A stretch of 64,000 bases of DNA from Pyrocephalus nanus (Eukaryota; Chordata; Aves; Passeriformes; Tyrannidae). Positions 34,158-46,330 of this stretch are shown piece by piece. The DNA is taken from the NCBI GenBank assembly GCA_038380795.1, contig CM076267.1, forward strand, positions 7,113,501 through 7,177,500, in the 5' to 3' direction. Positions within the stretch are counted from its first letter, which is position 1. Each line of letters opens with the position of its first letter. A program made the position numbers and the translations under genes. The notes under the pieces are model-generated. The model was not told where the DNA came from. It worked only from the letters and a program-made list of their open reading frames with translations, and ran no database searches.

Positions 34158-37100
34158 TATATATATTATATATATAAACTATATATAAATAGTTTTTTAC
34201 GATGTTTTCACAGGACAGTGCTGGGGGAAAGTACCTGTTGATAGGCCTCATGCACCTTGAGAGTTTACCTTTTCCTACATCTGAGATTGTGAGAAAAGCA
34301 GAAGTATGTTAACTAAAATAACGTTGAATTTAGCAAGTAGCTGAATTATCATCTAACACGCTGGGACATTGCGTTGTTGCCAAGCGAGACCTTTGTAGAC
34401 AGAGGTCTGGGAAGTGCTCCTGGTGCAAGGCCTTACCTTTGTGGCCAGAGCCAGCAGAAGGTCAAAGAAAAACCTCTGTATCTCGATCATGCCTTCTCAC
34501 TGACAGTGTTTAATGAAGGGATGGAATGAGATGATAACAGCTTTCATTGTCAGCTATCAAAACTGTTTTTGTTGGATGTGCAGTAATGAGCAGGTACTGG
34601 TTTTATAGGAAGGAATAATATGCAGTCTAAAAACATATGGGTTTTTTCTGCTTCACTAAAAAAATCCTTAACATGTCTTCTAGATAACTTCCAAATGGCA
34701 GATGAAACTAATTAAGACAGTATCTTGTTAAGAAAAATATGTCAACATGGAAGCATCTTAGCGTATCAAAATCTACTGGTTCTTGCAGCCTGATGGAAAA
34801 GAAGAAGCTGTTGTGTCCTGCTTTGGTGACTTTCAGGAAGGAAAGTGAACACAGACATCTCTTAGATATCAATCCCCTGAGTAGCTCTAAACACCTGTGT
34901 AGCAACTTGGACCAATGGAAATACATATTGTGTATAGGCAAGTACTTTCAGCTCTTTATGCACTCTGGTTAAAACACTAAGAACCACAGTTGCAATTTGG
35001 CTAATGAACCCTGGGCGTTGAGGAGATTGTTTCTGTTGGCTTTCTCTTAAGAAAATTGCAGGTTATTGGTGTTGGATGTTAAAGTAATTGCATGTTGCAG
35101 CCCCGTCCCAGTGCTTTGAAATTAAGGTAAACATGCACCTTAGGTGTAATCGGAAGAAATTCAAGATGCCCAACACTTTCTATCACATGTTTTGATCTCC
35201 TGTATACTAAAGGCATGGCCATGTAATGAAGCAGGACAAAGTTTATCACTAATTTTATATATGGCTGTTTTAATTTCTACTTTATTAATCTGGATACTTA
35301 ACGTGTGGTTCTAGTTCTATGATCTCTAATATCAAAGTAATTTAAAAGCAAGATTAGGCTCACTTAATTGGAAAATGCCCTTTTTTGGATTTATTTTCTT
35401 GCTATAGCTTTTGACTGGGGAATTAAATTTTGAAATAATCAACACTTTGATTTGGAACAGACCTTTTCCTGATTCTGTAAATGAGGTAATACTTGCGGTG
35501 GTGCTACGTGAGCGCTGTGTGATTTTAATTTTGCTTCACACCAAGGGTGATGTAGCTGACTGTGGTGATGACTATAAGTCATTTCAGAGCACAGCTCATT
35601 ACCCAGATACAATCCTGGAATCCTTCTGCTGTGAAAAATTGCAAGGAGCTTTATTCAAACATCAAATTGGTTTCAAAATGTGCTATTTGTTGTGAAAACT
35701 GGGGAAATGTAGATTTGCTTAAGTGTCTGGTTGGCATTTGAACTGCTGAAAATCATTCCATTTTAATACCTCAGACAGTTATTATTTTAAGGATTTCCTA
35801 ATATGCATGTAATAAGTTTGGAAATGCCTGAACACTAACACATCTTAATCCTTATTCACCTGTATCTTTTAAATTACTTGTTTTGTTTGCTGAATTTGAA
35901 CTTCCAGTGAAGCTGATGCTATTTGAACTTTCAGAAGCTGCCCTCAGTCGCAGAGCAGATCTGGCTGGTGTTTCTGGAGAAAAATAATGTAAAACTTCCC
36001 AAGAGGTGTTTTTTTTTTTTTTTTTTTTTAAGGTGTTTGCTTCTCTGGTTCAAATTTTGAACAAAAAGATTTTTTTTTTTAATTGTGTTTGTTTGTAAAA
36101 TGATGGCAGTACCATTTTAGTAAGTCACATCACAAATAATTGGAAAAGTTTTAAGTAACAGTTCTAGCCCAACTTTGTTGAGCTGAAAGAATAGACAGTA
36201 ACCAAGTTTCATCTGATAATGTTTTCTCATTTAATATTCAGAGAGCAGGTTTTAAAGATGAAAAAGTTCAGGGCACCACACTGTGTTTTTTAACCAGTAA
36301 AACAACTTGAGCATCACAAATGGATCTAGTGCCTGTTGCTATTCAGTCTTCTCTGTTTCATTCCTAGGCAGCCACTGCAGTTGAGATTTGACTATATGTG
36401 AATTTAAACAGCTTCATAAATATAAAAATACGGCCATTGCTCCACTGATGTGTCTGGATTTCATTTTCAGTGTTGTTAAGTGTTACACTGGTGTATTATG
36501 TGGTAAAACTGTCATTGATAACTTAGTTTCTCCATCTCTACTTGAACATGTTGGGAAGCATTTTGCATATATTACCATATGCAGGTTCCTTTATTTAAAG
36601 TGGCAGCTCTAATTTCTATATTGGAATAAGCCTGTGTGCAGTGGCAGCCTCTGTGTGTGCAGTGCAAACACTGCTCTTTGAGCAGCGCTCCCCGTCTGGG
36701 CTGAGGTCCCTGTAGATCCGTGTCCTTTCAGAAGCAAAGCTTTTCTTCTCCTCTTCTAAGTCTATTGAGACAGAGAAGCTTGAGTTTGAGGTTTCAGTTA
36801 ATCATCTAATTTGTCAAAACACATAATCAGCCAGAGGCCACTGCCTTTGACTTTATCTAGTCTTCTTTTATAGACAGGATGGTAGAAGAAACAATTATAT
36901 CATTAGCATGGAACTGATTTTATTGCTCTGAGGCTGCATGAATATGAATTTGTGTGTTGGGTTACTGAAGGATACTTCAAAGTGATTTTCAACATGCTGC
37001 TTGTTTTCTTCCTGCCATGGTGAGATGTGGTGTAGAGAACATTATTTTGTTTAAGGCATACTGAAACACATTCCCTAGCCTGGGGGAGGACTGGGGGAAG

Positions 37101-37871
37101 TCATACAGTTTATAACTTTTTCCAAGGAAATTTCTTACAGCATCTCTTAAAATAAAAATAATAGAAAAAAAAATCCCTGTTATTAGCTTTCATCTGTTTT
37201 TTTTCTTCACAAAACTAGTAGGTTATGGAAGTCCACAAATATTTTTAGGAAAGTCTGAATTACTTTCTCTCTCCAAATCTTTTCATTCAATAAATAGGAT
37301 CACATTCATGAAACTGAAAACTATGTGGCAATTATTACCTGCTGGTACATCTTAAATATGTTTTATATAGACATTTGAGAAATGCTCTCAGGAAATAATT
37401 ATTTCATTTATTTAATCTGTCACTTCCTGTGTGTCCTATTGGAAGGCACCTCCAGGGCCTGTATCTACCCAAACCATGTGCCATAGGTGATGTGTTTGTG
37501 CCAGTAGCTCTTTGCAGGTGACCCAAGGACCAATTGTTGCCCATCATTAAATGACCTGTTGCTCCTAAAGTACAATTAACGAGGATCATTTTACAAAATA
37601 TCATACTGGCAGAATTGATCTCCAAAGTCCTTTATGAAAATGCTTTTTACGTTCAGAATTACAAAAAAAAAATGGATGGATACTTGAAATTATTTTCATA
37701 ATTTTTTTTTTGTTTGTTTTCACACTACAGTGTATGTTCAAGTGACTGAATAGATGCACTAATGCTTTTAATCATAGAAACCATGAATGTAGACATGTAA
37801 AACTGAATAGCTGATTCCACAGCAAATATGGAAGCTATGTGATTTATGTTTTACCTTGTATGGACAGCCTA

Positions 37872-37910
37872 TCTCTCTCTCTCTCTTTATACACATATAT
37901 ATATATATAT
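37872..37910. repeat. Compound (CT)n-(AT)n microsatellite
   Basis: About eight CT units are followed by TTTATACAC and about nine AT units. It is a simple sequence repeat with no gene context other than intron. Confidence 0.9.
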
Positions 37911-40084
37911 GATAGACTGGTTTGACATATACTTGGACTCATTCTGATGAGTTCCTGAGTACAAAGTACTCTGTGTTACTGCTCTGTAATCCCAGTGCCC
38001 AATTCTCAGTCTACAGGTGTGGAGGAAATTTGAGCTGTTGTTCTGGTGTACCCAAAGGTGTAATCTCCCTGTTCAGTTTGTTTGATTTTCCGTAAAATGA
38101 TGTGAGAAGAGATTTTCTAATCTCTCAGGTGAGTTGATAGAGGAGAGCAATGATGGGTTGCAACAGAAAATGCTGCTCCAGGGGTCTGATCTGAGTTTCA
38201 GCTGCTCTGGCCTTAAAGTGGAGACAGTTCCCAGTAGAAATGTGTCCACCTGATTGAGCGCTATTTCTGAGTCTTACTAGAATAGTATTCTTATTCTTGA
38301 GGGTGCAAAATGAAATAACAAGAAACAACAAAAAGAAAACAATTTAAGCAGAGAAGAAAAGGACTCTTTCTGAGCAACTTTGATTCTCTTCTGTATTTCC
38401 TCTGTGAGGGGAAGGTCATTGCACATTTGTTAGTGAGTTGTACCAGATTAAGTATTGAACAATTGTGTAAAGCAAAAAAAATCAAGAGAGAGTACCACAG
38501 TGAACAAAGCACAGTAAAATCACTTTGATCTTCTTCCTTATCCACATGATTTTTTCAAGGTATTTCAGTGTTCAATTAAAAGAGGACATCAGTGACATCT
38601 GGAAGGTTACAGAGTTTGCAATAAATACAGCTCAGAGAGAGAAAAGAAATAGTAAGTGCAGCCTGTTAAGAAACCTTGAAGTCCTCATGCTGTGGGTTTT
38701 CTGGATAGATAGAAGCACATCACACTGTGTAACATCCCCCCCCAAAAAAAAGAGTTTACAAAGAATACTGAGAATTGTTGTGATGATCTGGGAATAAAGG
38801 AGTGGAAAACAGAGGTAAGAGGTCATCCAGCAATGCAGCAAGATCAGTCATCTTGTTTGAATTGTAGGAGGAAAGTGAAAGGTTTTACAGAGAGCTGGGA
38901 GAAAAACCTTTCTAAACATTCTTGCAAACAATTGGAACTAGATGTATCTCTTGGGGAGAACAGAAGGAAAGGTAGTTATGAAGAAAGCAGTGTGTTCTAG
39001 GATTTGATTGAGCTTAGTGTCCAAATCCTGTTGGGCTTAGTATCCAAAACAATGTATTTGGATTTTGTGCTTTACACCGCATTTTGTCTTTTTTTTTTTT
39101 TTTATTTTATTTTTTTAAAGCATTTCTACCTTTTTATTTCTTTAGAAATACAAGAGGTAGCTTAGTTTTGTATTTCTGGGATCTCTGGTTTCCAGACCCA
39201 GTTGCCTGTAGCCTTCATCACTTCATCACTCTTTTGGAAATTCCTGGAGTTTCTAAAGTAATTTACTAACAGGGTGTGGAATCAGCACTTTCCATGAATG
39301 TTACCCAAGAAATTTAAAAGTAACTAGAATTAGGATTAAGCAAAGACCTTCTGATGCTGGTAAAAGATTTGTGTGGAAGGAATAGGTGCTGTGAAAAGTA
39401 ATAGCAGTCTACTGCCATTTCTTGCTGTTAGTTTATGTCTGAGTAATTTTGGTTATGAAAAAATGTTTCCATGGTTTTCAGCTTTACGTGAAACAAGGGT
39501 CCTGACTTCATTTTCCTTAGGACAACCAAATAAATTTCAGCTAACGCCCTCTCAGACAGCCTCGGGGAATAAGACTGAAGGAGTGAGAATTCATTCGTGC
39601 TTTGATGCATTAGTTGGGAAAGTTACACTCCTGTTTAGTATGATGCATTTTATGTTAATAAACAAAGATCATTAACTGAAGACTGAAGTGTTGCCAATCC
39701 TGAATCTTTCATGAGCAATAAATTCTCATTAAAAACCCCTTAGGGAAATGCATGTCCCTTCAAAAGAATTTCCACAGCACATCATCTCCATATGACAAAT
39801 CTCCAGAGAAAAAATATATATGAGCAACCAGTGATTGGGGGAATTTGTTAGCTCAACTTCCAAGTCCTTTGCAAAAAGAAAACCTTGTTTCCTTGTTTAT
39901 TTGTTTGTTTTTCATTTTTCAAGGTTGTCTTAAGTCCAGGCTCAGTGAAAATAATAATTCACTTTTGTTAGAAATGGCTCACGGGGTGTGGGATTCAGAG
40001 CTAGTTCTGTTTGGTTTACAAACCAGAGAATTCATCATGTATCAGGACGTACCTTCTGGATTCCAAATATTTACTTGGGAAAAT

Positions 40085-41174
40085 GTAGTGGGTTTCTTTG
40101 GATGGGTTTTGGAGGTGGAGGGGGCTACAGGGGTGGCTTCTGTTTGAAGCTGCTGGAAGCTTCCCCTGTCCCATGGAGCCAATGCCACCCAGCTCCAGGA
40201 TGGACTTCCTGCCGCTGGCCAAGGCTGAGGCAATCAGGAGTGATAGTAACTGTGATAACATATTTAGGAACAGAAGGCTGTGGTGCAGAAAGAATTCAGC
40301 CAGGGAAGAGCAGAGTGAGAACAGGGGAACAACAGAGTACACACCAAGGTCAGTGCAGAAGGAGGGGCAGGAGGTGCTCCAGGCACCAGAGCTGAGGCCC
40401 TGCAGCCCGTGGTGCAGCCCATGGTGGGGCAGCTGTGCCCCTGCAGCCCATGGGGGGACCATCGGGGTGCAGAGACCCCCCTGCAGCCCATGGAGGAGCC
40501 CATGCTGGAGCAGGTGGATGCATGAAGAGGGCTGTGACCCTGGGGGAGGCCCAAGACTGAGCAGGGTCCTGTCAAAGACCTGTAGCCTTTGGAGAGGGCA
40601 GTCCATGCTGGAGCAGGTTTTTATCGGATAAGACTCTTGGCCCTTGTGGGAGACCCACATCAGTACAGCTTATCCAGGAAGGACTGCACCCTGGGGAGGA
40701 GTGACCCACGGGACAGTCTGGGGAGAGCTGCTGGCCAAGGGATGGACTCACAGTGGAGGGATCTGTGAAGGACTGTCTCCCATGGGATGGACCCCATGGG
40801 AGCAGAGGAAGGATTCTTCTCCCTCAGCAGCGGCAGAAACAACAACTAAACATAACCCCAACTCCCCTGGACCACTGAGGGAGGAGAAGGGAAAACATGG
40901 AAGGAAGGAGGAGTGGAGGGAAAGTGGTTTTAAGATTATTTTATTTCTCACTCTTTTGCTTTTATCCTGTTGGTAATAAACATAAGTAATATCCCCACTT
41001 TGAGTCTGTTTTGCTGGAGAAAGTAATCAGTAACTGACCTCTCCTGCTTTTACCTCAACTCATGAATCCGTAGCTGGTTTTTGGTGTTTGTTTTGTGTTT
41101 TTTTTTTTCTTTCTCCTCTGTCCAGTTGCAGAGGGGGAATGACTTGTTTGTAAGCAGCATCTGCTTTAGCAACA
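40085..41174 (+). mobile_element. ERVL-type endogenous retrovirus LTR (probably solo)
   Basis: The sequence follows, end to end, an avian ERVL-like LTR family that I recognise. It starts TGTAGTGGGTTT and has the CTTCCCCTGTCCCATGGAGC segment and a TATA-like ATATTTAGG near 40259-40267. A block of imperfect GCAGCCCATGG-type repeats (about 40398-40510) and the GGACTGTCTCCCATGGGATG segment follow, with a polyadenylation signal AATAAA at 40975-40980 and a GAGTCTGTTTTGCTGG segment after it. It fades out at about 41150-41174; the 3' end is uncertain and I see no clear target-site duplication. No gag, pol or env remnants lie on either side, so it is probably a solo LTR left by recombination. It is diverged and carries small deletions. 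Open frames of up to 214 codons over it (both strands) are not genes. Family assignment is from memory. Confidence 0.82.
40398..40510 (+). repeat. Imperfect GCAGCCCATGG-type repeats inside the LTR
   Basis: CTGCAGCCCRTGG-like units recur four times (near 40399, 40414, 40441 and 40481) with variable spacers. They are a hallmark of this LTR family. Confidence 0.8.
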
Positions 41175-44100
41175 TCTTCCTTGAGTTGACGACTGATGTG
41201 TTGCCAGGCCCTTGTCAGCTCTGCTGAACAGCCAGCTTTGGTGCTTCCAGCAAGGAGAGCAGGTGTATTTGGGGATTAGGACCAAAATAAGCGTCCCGTG
41301 GGCATGTGAAATGAAGAGTGGCAGTTGCGTGTGTTGGAAATAAGAGGGATTAAAAGGTGGTGACTTGAACTGTTGTCTATTCTCCAGGGGCCAAACTTTC
41401 AGGTAGCAATGACCCTCTGCCTCCTTGTTTACCCACTTTGAACTCAGCTGCACTGTCAGGCTAAACTGGGAGGTGTGTTATCATCCCATGTGAAGAAGTG
41501 GAGATCCTGGGCCATACACTGCTATGTGAGGATCAGCTGAATTAGCAGTGTACCAGAGGGAAAGCTGATAGTCTGAAATTTGCTTTCCAAACTGCCCTGT
41601 ACTGGAAAAGGAAATGTGGTTGTTCCGAGGATGCTGTCAGCAAGAAGATAAATGCTACAGTTGCTGTTTTAATTAGAGAAGTGAAAACTTTAGGCCTTTT
41701 GTTGTGAAAGGATTCTCAGAAAAGAAATTTGGTACCATTTTAGAGCACTTTGGGGCTTCGATTAAGCATGCTTTCATTAGTGTAAGATACTCTTTAAAAG
41801 TAGCACCTGGAAAAAAGAGCAGACAGTAATTCTTATAGTAAAGGGTGGGGATCTATGTACAACAGCTGCCTATATTATAATTTAAAGTTCTTTTTGCTGA
41901 ATTAATATTCCAAACTGCTTTCTATTAGTTCTTGTCTTCTTTTTCTTTTTTTTCCTCTTTGAACACTGAGGTTTTCCATGATGATAATTCTTTGAGAACT
42001 TGGCAGCTTGCCTAATTGTACAAATTCCCACTCTATGCTTCTTGGATTGCAACTTACTGGCAGAAATAATACAGCATTAAATACAAATATTACTGCTAAT
42101 GTAACATTAAAATTGATAAATCAGTCACTTATGTCAAGAAATTCCAAACTACTGCATTGTGAATTTGTCACAGTGTTTTTACTTGGTATTTTATGGTGTG
42201 GATTTCAGAACAGAGACAGTAAGGTTGATGGTTAATGTACCACTTTTAATAATAACAAATTTTGTGGGATGGATGCAGTTCTCATTTATTTGCAGTAGTG
42301 GTTTTTAGTAGTTTAGTTAGGATATATTGAATCAAAAGGTTTAAACAGAGAGCAAATCTGTACAGGATTTGGCCCTGCTGAAACCTTAATTTTACTTTCC
42401 TATAAATACAAGGTTTACATAATGCATGGACTGTTGAACTTACAATGTGAAAACTTGTACTTTAGATGTATTTTGGGATTCAGTAGTGCTGTAGGTTTTT
42501 CTTAGCACTTAGATTTTGGTGTTTCATACTTGAGGTTGCAGTTGATAGCCAGATGTAACTCCCTTGTCTGCTGCAGATCACTGGTTTGTGTTTAGGATGT
42601 TTTTTAAAATAACTCTGTAAATATCTCCCACTATTGTCTGCAGACTTTAAAGATGATGAGGAGAAGGGGGTAGGGAGAGGTTTCCTCCATTTTTGTCTTT
42701 CATAAAAAAATTCAGCTTTTTTTCCCCCACCCATTTTTTTCTTCCACCTGGAATCTCAGCCCAAAAGAAAGACTTCAGAGGAATATGTCTGAAAAAAATT
42801 GCAGCTGAGTGCATTATCTCATGAATAATGGTCATAAGTGAGATGATCCAGTAGATTTGTGAAATGATTGCTTGTTATAATTCATAATTATCTCAGTGAT
42901 TTGGCATTGTATCATACAGACATTAATCTTTTCTCCTGCAACCAAATGTGGGCGTCATAGGGAAGGAATCACTTTTTGCCTATTTTTTTCAGAGTCAAGA
43001 AACTGCGTTGATTCTGATGGTTGATACCATCTCCATGTCTTGCTTGGTGGCTCTGTTTATTGTCATTCTAATTATTTAGCAGTTACTAATGAAAGTTATT
43101 TAAGATCTCTATTCACTTGCTGGCTTCTTTACATCACGAGGGTTAAAAACCGTCTTGAAGCTCAAGAGAAAAAACCCCCAACATTTTAAACTTTGGGTCT
43201 AGACCACTCTATCTATGTCTGCTGGCCTGAATATGTACAAAATTTGAGAGGTGGGCAGTGTTTTGAAATCACCACTAATAATGGAAGAAGGCACTCCAAC
43301 ATTAATAGATAGATACATTTGAAATGTTGTCTGAAATACGAGTGAATCATTAAAGTGAGAGCCTTGCACTCATAATTTCAGTGCTGAAAACAATAAATGT
43401 CAATGAAGTAATAAAGATTGCCAGTGTGAGAGAGGATGCTCCTGTTGAAATGCATTGCCATCCATCCCCATGCACGTGCTCAGGAGAGGAGAATTACCCT
43501 GTTCAGGTGCCCAGCTGACCTCGACTGCTGAGCCCGTGCTGGGCGAGTAATTTGTCACAAAAACAGCTCAGTGATAATCTGCCATGGACTCCTCATAACC
43601 TTTCCTTTCTAATTTCTTTGCCATGGCTCTGCCTCTCTTTTTTAGCCAAAGACAATGTTTTTGTTTTTTTAATGAAGGCTCTGCCCTTGAGATGTTCCTC
43701 TCTTTGCCTCCTCCTTTCTGAACTGTTATCCTGTGATTTTTTTTCCATGGTATTTCTTTTGCATTTGGTGTCTTGTTTGGATGTTTCTGGAAAGTAACTG
43801 GTTGGTCAACTTTGAACTTCTTTGTCCGATTAATACACATTAAAATGCACTGGAAATTAGCGAGGAGCCCATGGGAATTGCTGATACCTATTTTAGATTA
43901 TAGTTATAATTTTAATTTTTTTTTTTTTTGCTGTTAGTGTCACTTAAAATATAGTTTAAATAAATTACTACCTGTTTTGCTTCTGTGGATTTGGCAGAAT
44001 CATGTCTTGTAGAAGAGAAGTTTAATGTAAATTATATTTTCTGTATGCTTATCTTTTATTACAAATAAATTAACGGTAAATAGGAGCCTATGCCTTGCTG

Positions 44101-44445
44101 GTGGCTCATCCTATTTATTCTGCTTCTGCCTGACAGCATTGGTACTTCTGTTATTGTAACTCCAGTCTTTGCAATTACTGTAAAAACAATTAGATAAAGC
44201 TCGTACTTTGCTCAGCTTTAAATTTACAATGAATTTTTCTCTTTTTTTTTTTTTTTTAATACCAGATTGCTCTCTTATTGCCCGGTCTAGTTAAACCATT
44301 ACAACTCTAAAAGCCTAGTTTCCCAATGCACACGAGGCTGACGTTTATAAAGCACCAAATGCCTTTGCTGTTGTCGGTCAGAGGGGCGGTTGCGGCATCG
44401 CTGCCCACTGCGATCGCAATAGGAGCTGAAAGAGGCACATTAGTT

Positions 44446-44552
44446 CACTGCAGCCATTCCACCCTCGGCTCTTCCCTTGTCAGATCTCATAGGCTCGATG
44501 AGGTCAAGCCTGGTCAGCATTCAGATGGGAAACCCTCCCCGGAAAACCAAGA
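44446..44552 (+). mobile_element. Degenerate 5S rRNA-derived sequence (AmnSINE1-like SINE head?)
   Basis: The segment aligns co-linearly with vertebrate 5S rRNA over about 105 bases. CTGCAGCCATTCCACCCT matches the 5' region of 5S; after a variable stretch, GATCTC, GGCT, GGTC, then GCCTGGTCAGCATTCAGATG and GGAAACC match the internal promoter and box C part. I estimate about two-thirds identity in the second half. This is far too diverged to be a functional 5S gene. The divergence points to an ancient element; 5S-headed SINEs of the Deu superfamily (AmnSINE1 in amniotes) are the obvious source and are known to survive mainly where co-opted as conserved enhancers. A simple old 5S pseudogene is the alternative. 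I could not recognise the Deu core downstream. Confidence 0.6.
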
Positions 44553-45118
44553 GTTGAGGGAAGCCTGGCCTGTGCCTTTCTGCACAAACTGCCCCTAGGT
44601 CAGTTCTTAGCACCACGCTATGTTTAATCCGTGTTTAATGGGGTTTAGTTGTGGTTTTTTTCTGGTTCATTTGAAAAACAATGCTGTGGCTATAAATAAC
44701 AACATAAGGGGGAAAAAAGTTAAGGAGAAATAATTTTGATAGGTGATAAACAAGGGGTGGTTACAAGGCACAGTGGTTTGAGAGGCCTTGCAAATTCAGG
44801 TTCTGAGTCTCTGTCATTTTTCTGTTTGCTTTTTCCCTGGGAGAACAAAGTATTTATTCACCTTCTGAATCTCACAGCAATAGCACAGAGTGGAAACTTG
44901 GTTGGAATTTCTCTTCTCCGAAATAGCACAGAAGGACTTGCTGGCATGTAACTTGCTCACTCTGCTTGGCCACAGTCACCAATAATAAAACAAATATTCA
45001 TGTCTTTTGAAAGCTCGACTTTGTCAGTGGGTCATGTGGGATTTTCTGCTTTACAAATAGAGAAAGTTATAAAATGACAAGAAAAGCTGAGCTTCACTTT
45101 ACGGTGCAGAACTGACCA

Positions 45119-45161
45119 TTTCTAAATGAAATTTAGAAACTTTCAGAGTGAAAGTTTCTAA
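45119..45161. repeat. Two overlapping, mutually exclusive hairpins
   Basis: Arm 1 is TTTCTAAAT (45119-45127), then loop GAA and arm 2 ATTTAGAAA (45131-45139). Arm 2 also belongs to TTAGAAACTTTC (45133-45144), which pairs perfectly with GAAAGTTTCTAA (45150-45161) across a 5-base loop. The shared central arm means only one hairpin can form at a time. Confidence 0.8.
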
Positions 45162-46254
45162 GACAGGATGAAACATGTAGAAAACACTTTCCTGTTCTTG
45201 GAAATAAAAAGGTGACTAGAGAAACAGATGAGTAACTTGGGACCTGTCATACTTGTTAAATTTTGTACACATTCATTCCTTCTGTAGAGGAGTAATAGTT
45301 TACTTAGGAAAGAGAAAATAGGAAAAGTTTGAAATCTTCAACTGTCAGTGCTGAAAATACAAGACCTGTCAACGCACACTGGCAGAATGTGGGGCTACCG
45401 TTGGGATCAGGACAGGAAAGGGCAATGTCAGGGTGGGATAGAGCCCTTCTCTTCCCAGTAGGTTTTGGAGCTTAATATTTTAATTTTATCCAGAGGCTAT
45501 TTTAAGTAATACCTGTCTATGTTAGATAGAGAAGCAAAGCCCTGTATTCAAGACCTTCTGAATCTGAAGTTTCAAAATAAAAATGAAAAGCAAAATTTGG
45601 GAAGCTGAAGTTCACTGCTAGAGCTTTTGGGTTTGTTGTATTGATGTAAATTAGCAATACAAAGAAGAACAAATAAGGAAAATGGAATCTTTCATGTATC
45701 CCGTGTAGTTTTTGTGGTGGTGTTTGATCTGATTGATATCTGTCACCATATCAGGAACACTATCAGCATTTTTCAGAATTAGGGGATAGGTAGGGGCCTG
45801 TGATGGGAAATGAGAGAGAGGAGAAAATTTACTTTAAGGAGAGTTGTGAATCTGCAGAATTATTTAGCACATTTATGTTTTTCTTGGACTAAATGGGCTT
45901 TCCTCAAACTGTTGTTTTTTAGAACAAGCTACTGCAATCTCTACTAACGATACTGAGGCTTGAAATGTATCTTTCTTCCATCCACACAGTGAATACTTGT
46001 GTGCTTGCTTCCATCTGGAAAGGATATAATTGAATCCTTGTTTGGCTCCTTTAATTATTTCTTTGCAAAGTCCTTGGCTGGGAATTTTGCCACTTACAAT
46101 ACAAATATGCAAACTTAAGAGCATAAACTGTGCTTTCAAAGAGCATTTTTGTAAACCTTTTATCATTTGGAGGTTTTTCAAAAGCAAATATGAGAACTTC
46201 TCAATGAACATGTTTTAATTTTTTTAATCCTTGGAGAAGATATTGTTTCCTTCC

Positions 46255-46330
46255 AGGTTGGCTGCAGTTGCTAATTAACTTTGTTAATTAATCAAGCTAT
46301 AGCGATGAAACATGCGTGATTAAAAATAAA
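46255..46330. promoter_or_regulatory. Homeodomain/HNF1-type motif cluster
   Basis: GCTAATTAAC (46270-46279) and GTTAATTAATCA (46283-46294) lie side by side. The second is close to an HNF1 or POU-homeodomain site. It may be a conserved enhancer core, but AT-rich intron yields such motifs by chance. Confidence 0.25.

Noticed and set aside
40016..40660. 214-codon minus-strand and 177-codon plus-strand open frames
   Set aside because: They lie across the repeated, GC-richer part of the LTR and resemble no retroviral or host protein.
44446..44552. Functional 5S rRNA gene
   Set aside because: Too many substitutions, including in the internal promoter, and several length changes; a fossil is the only reasonable reading.
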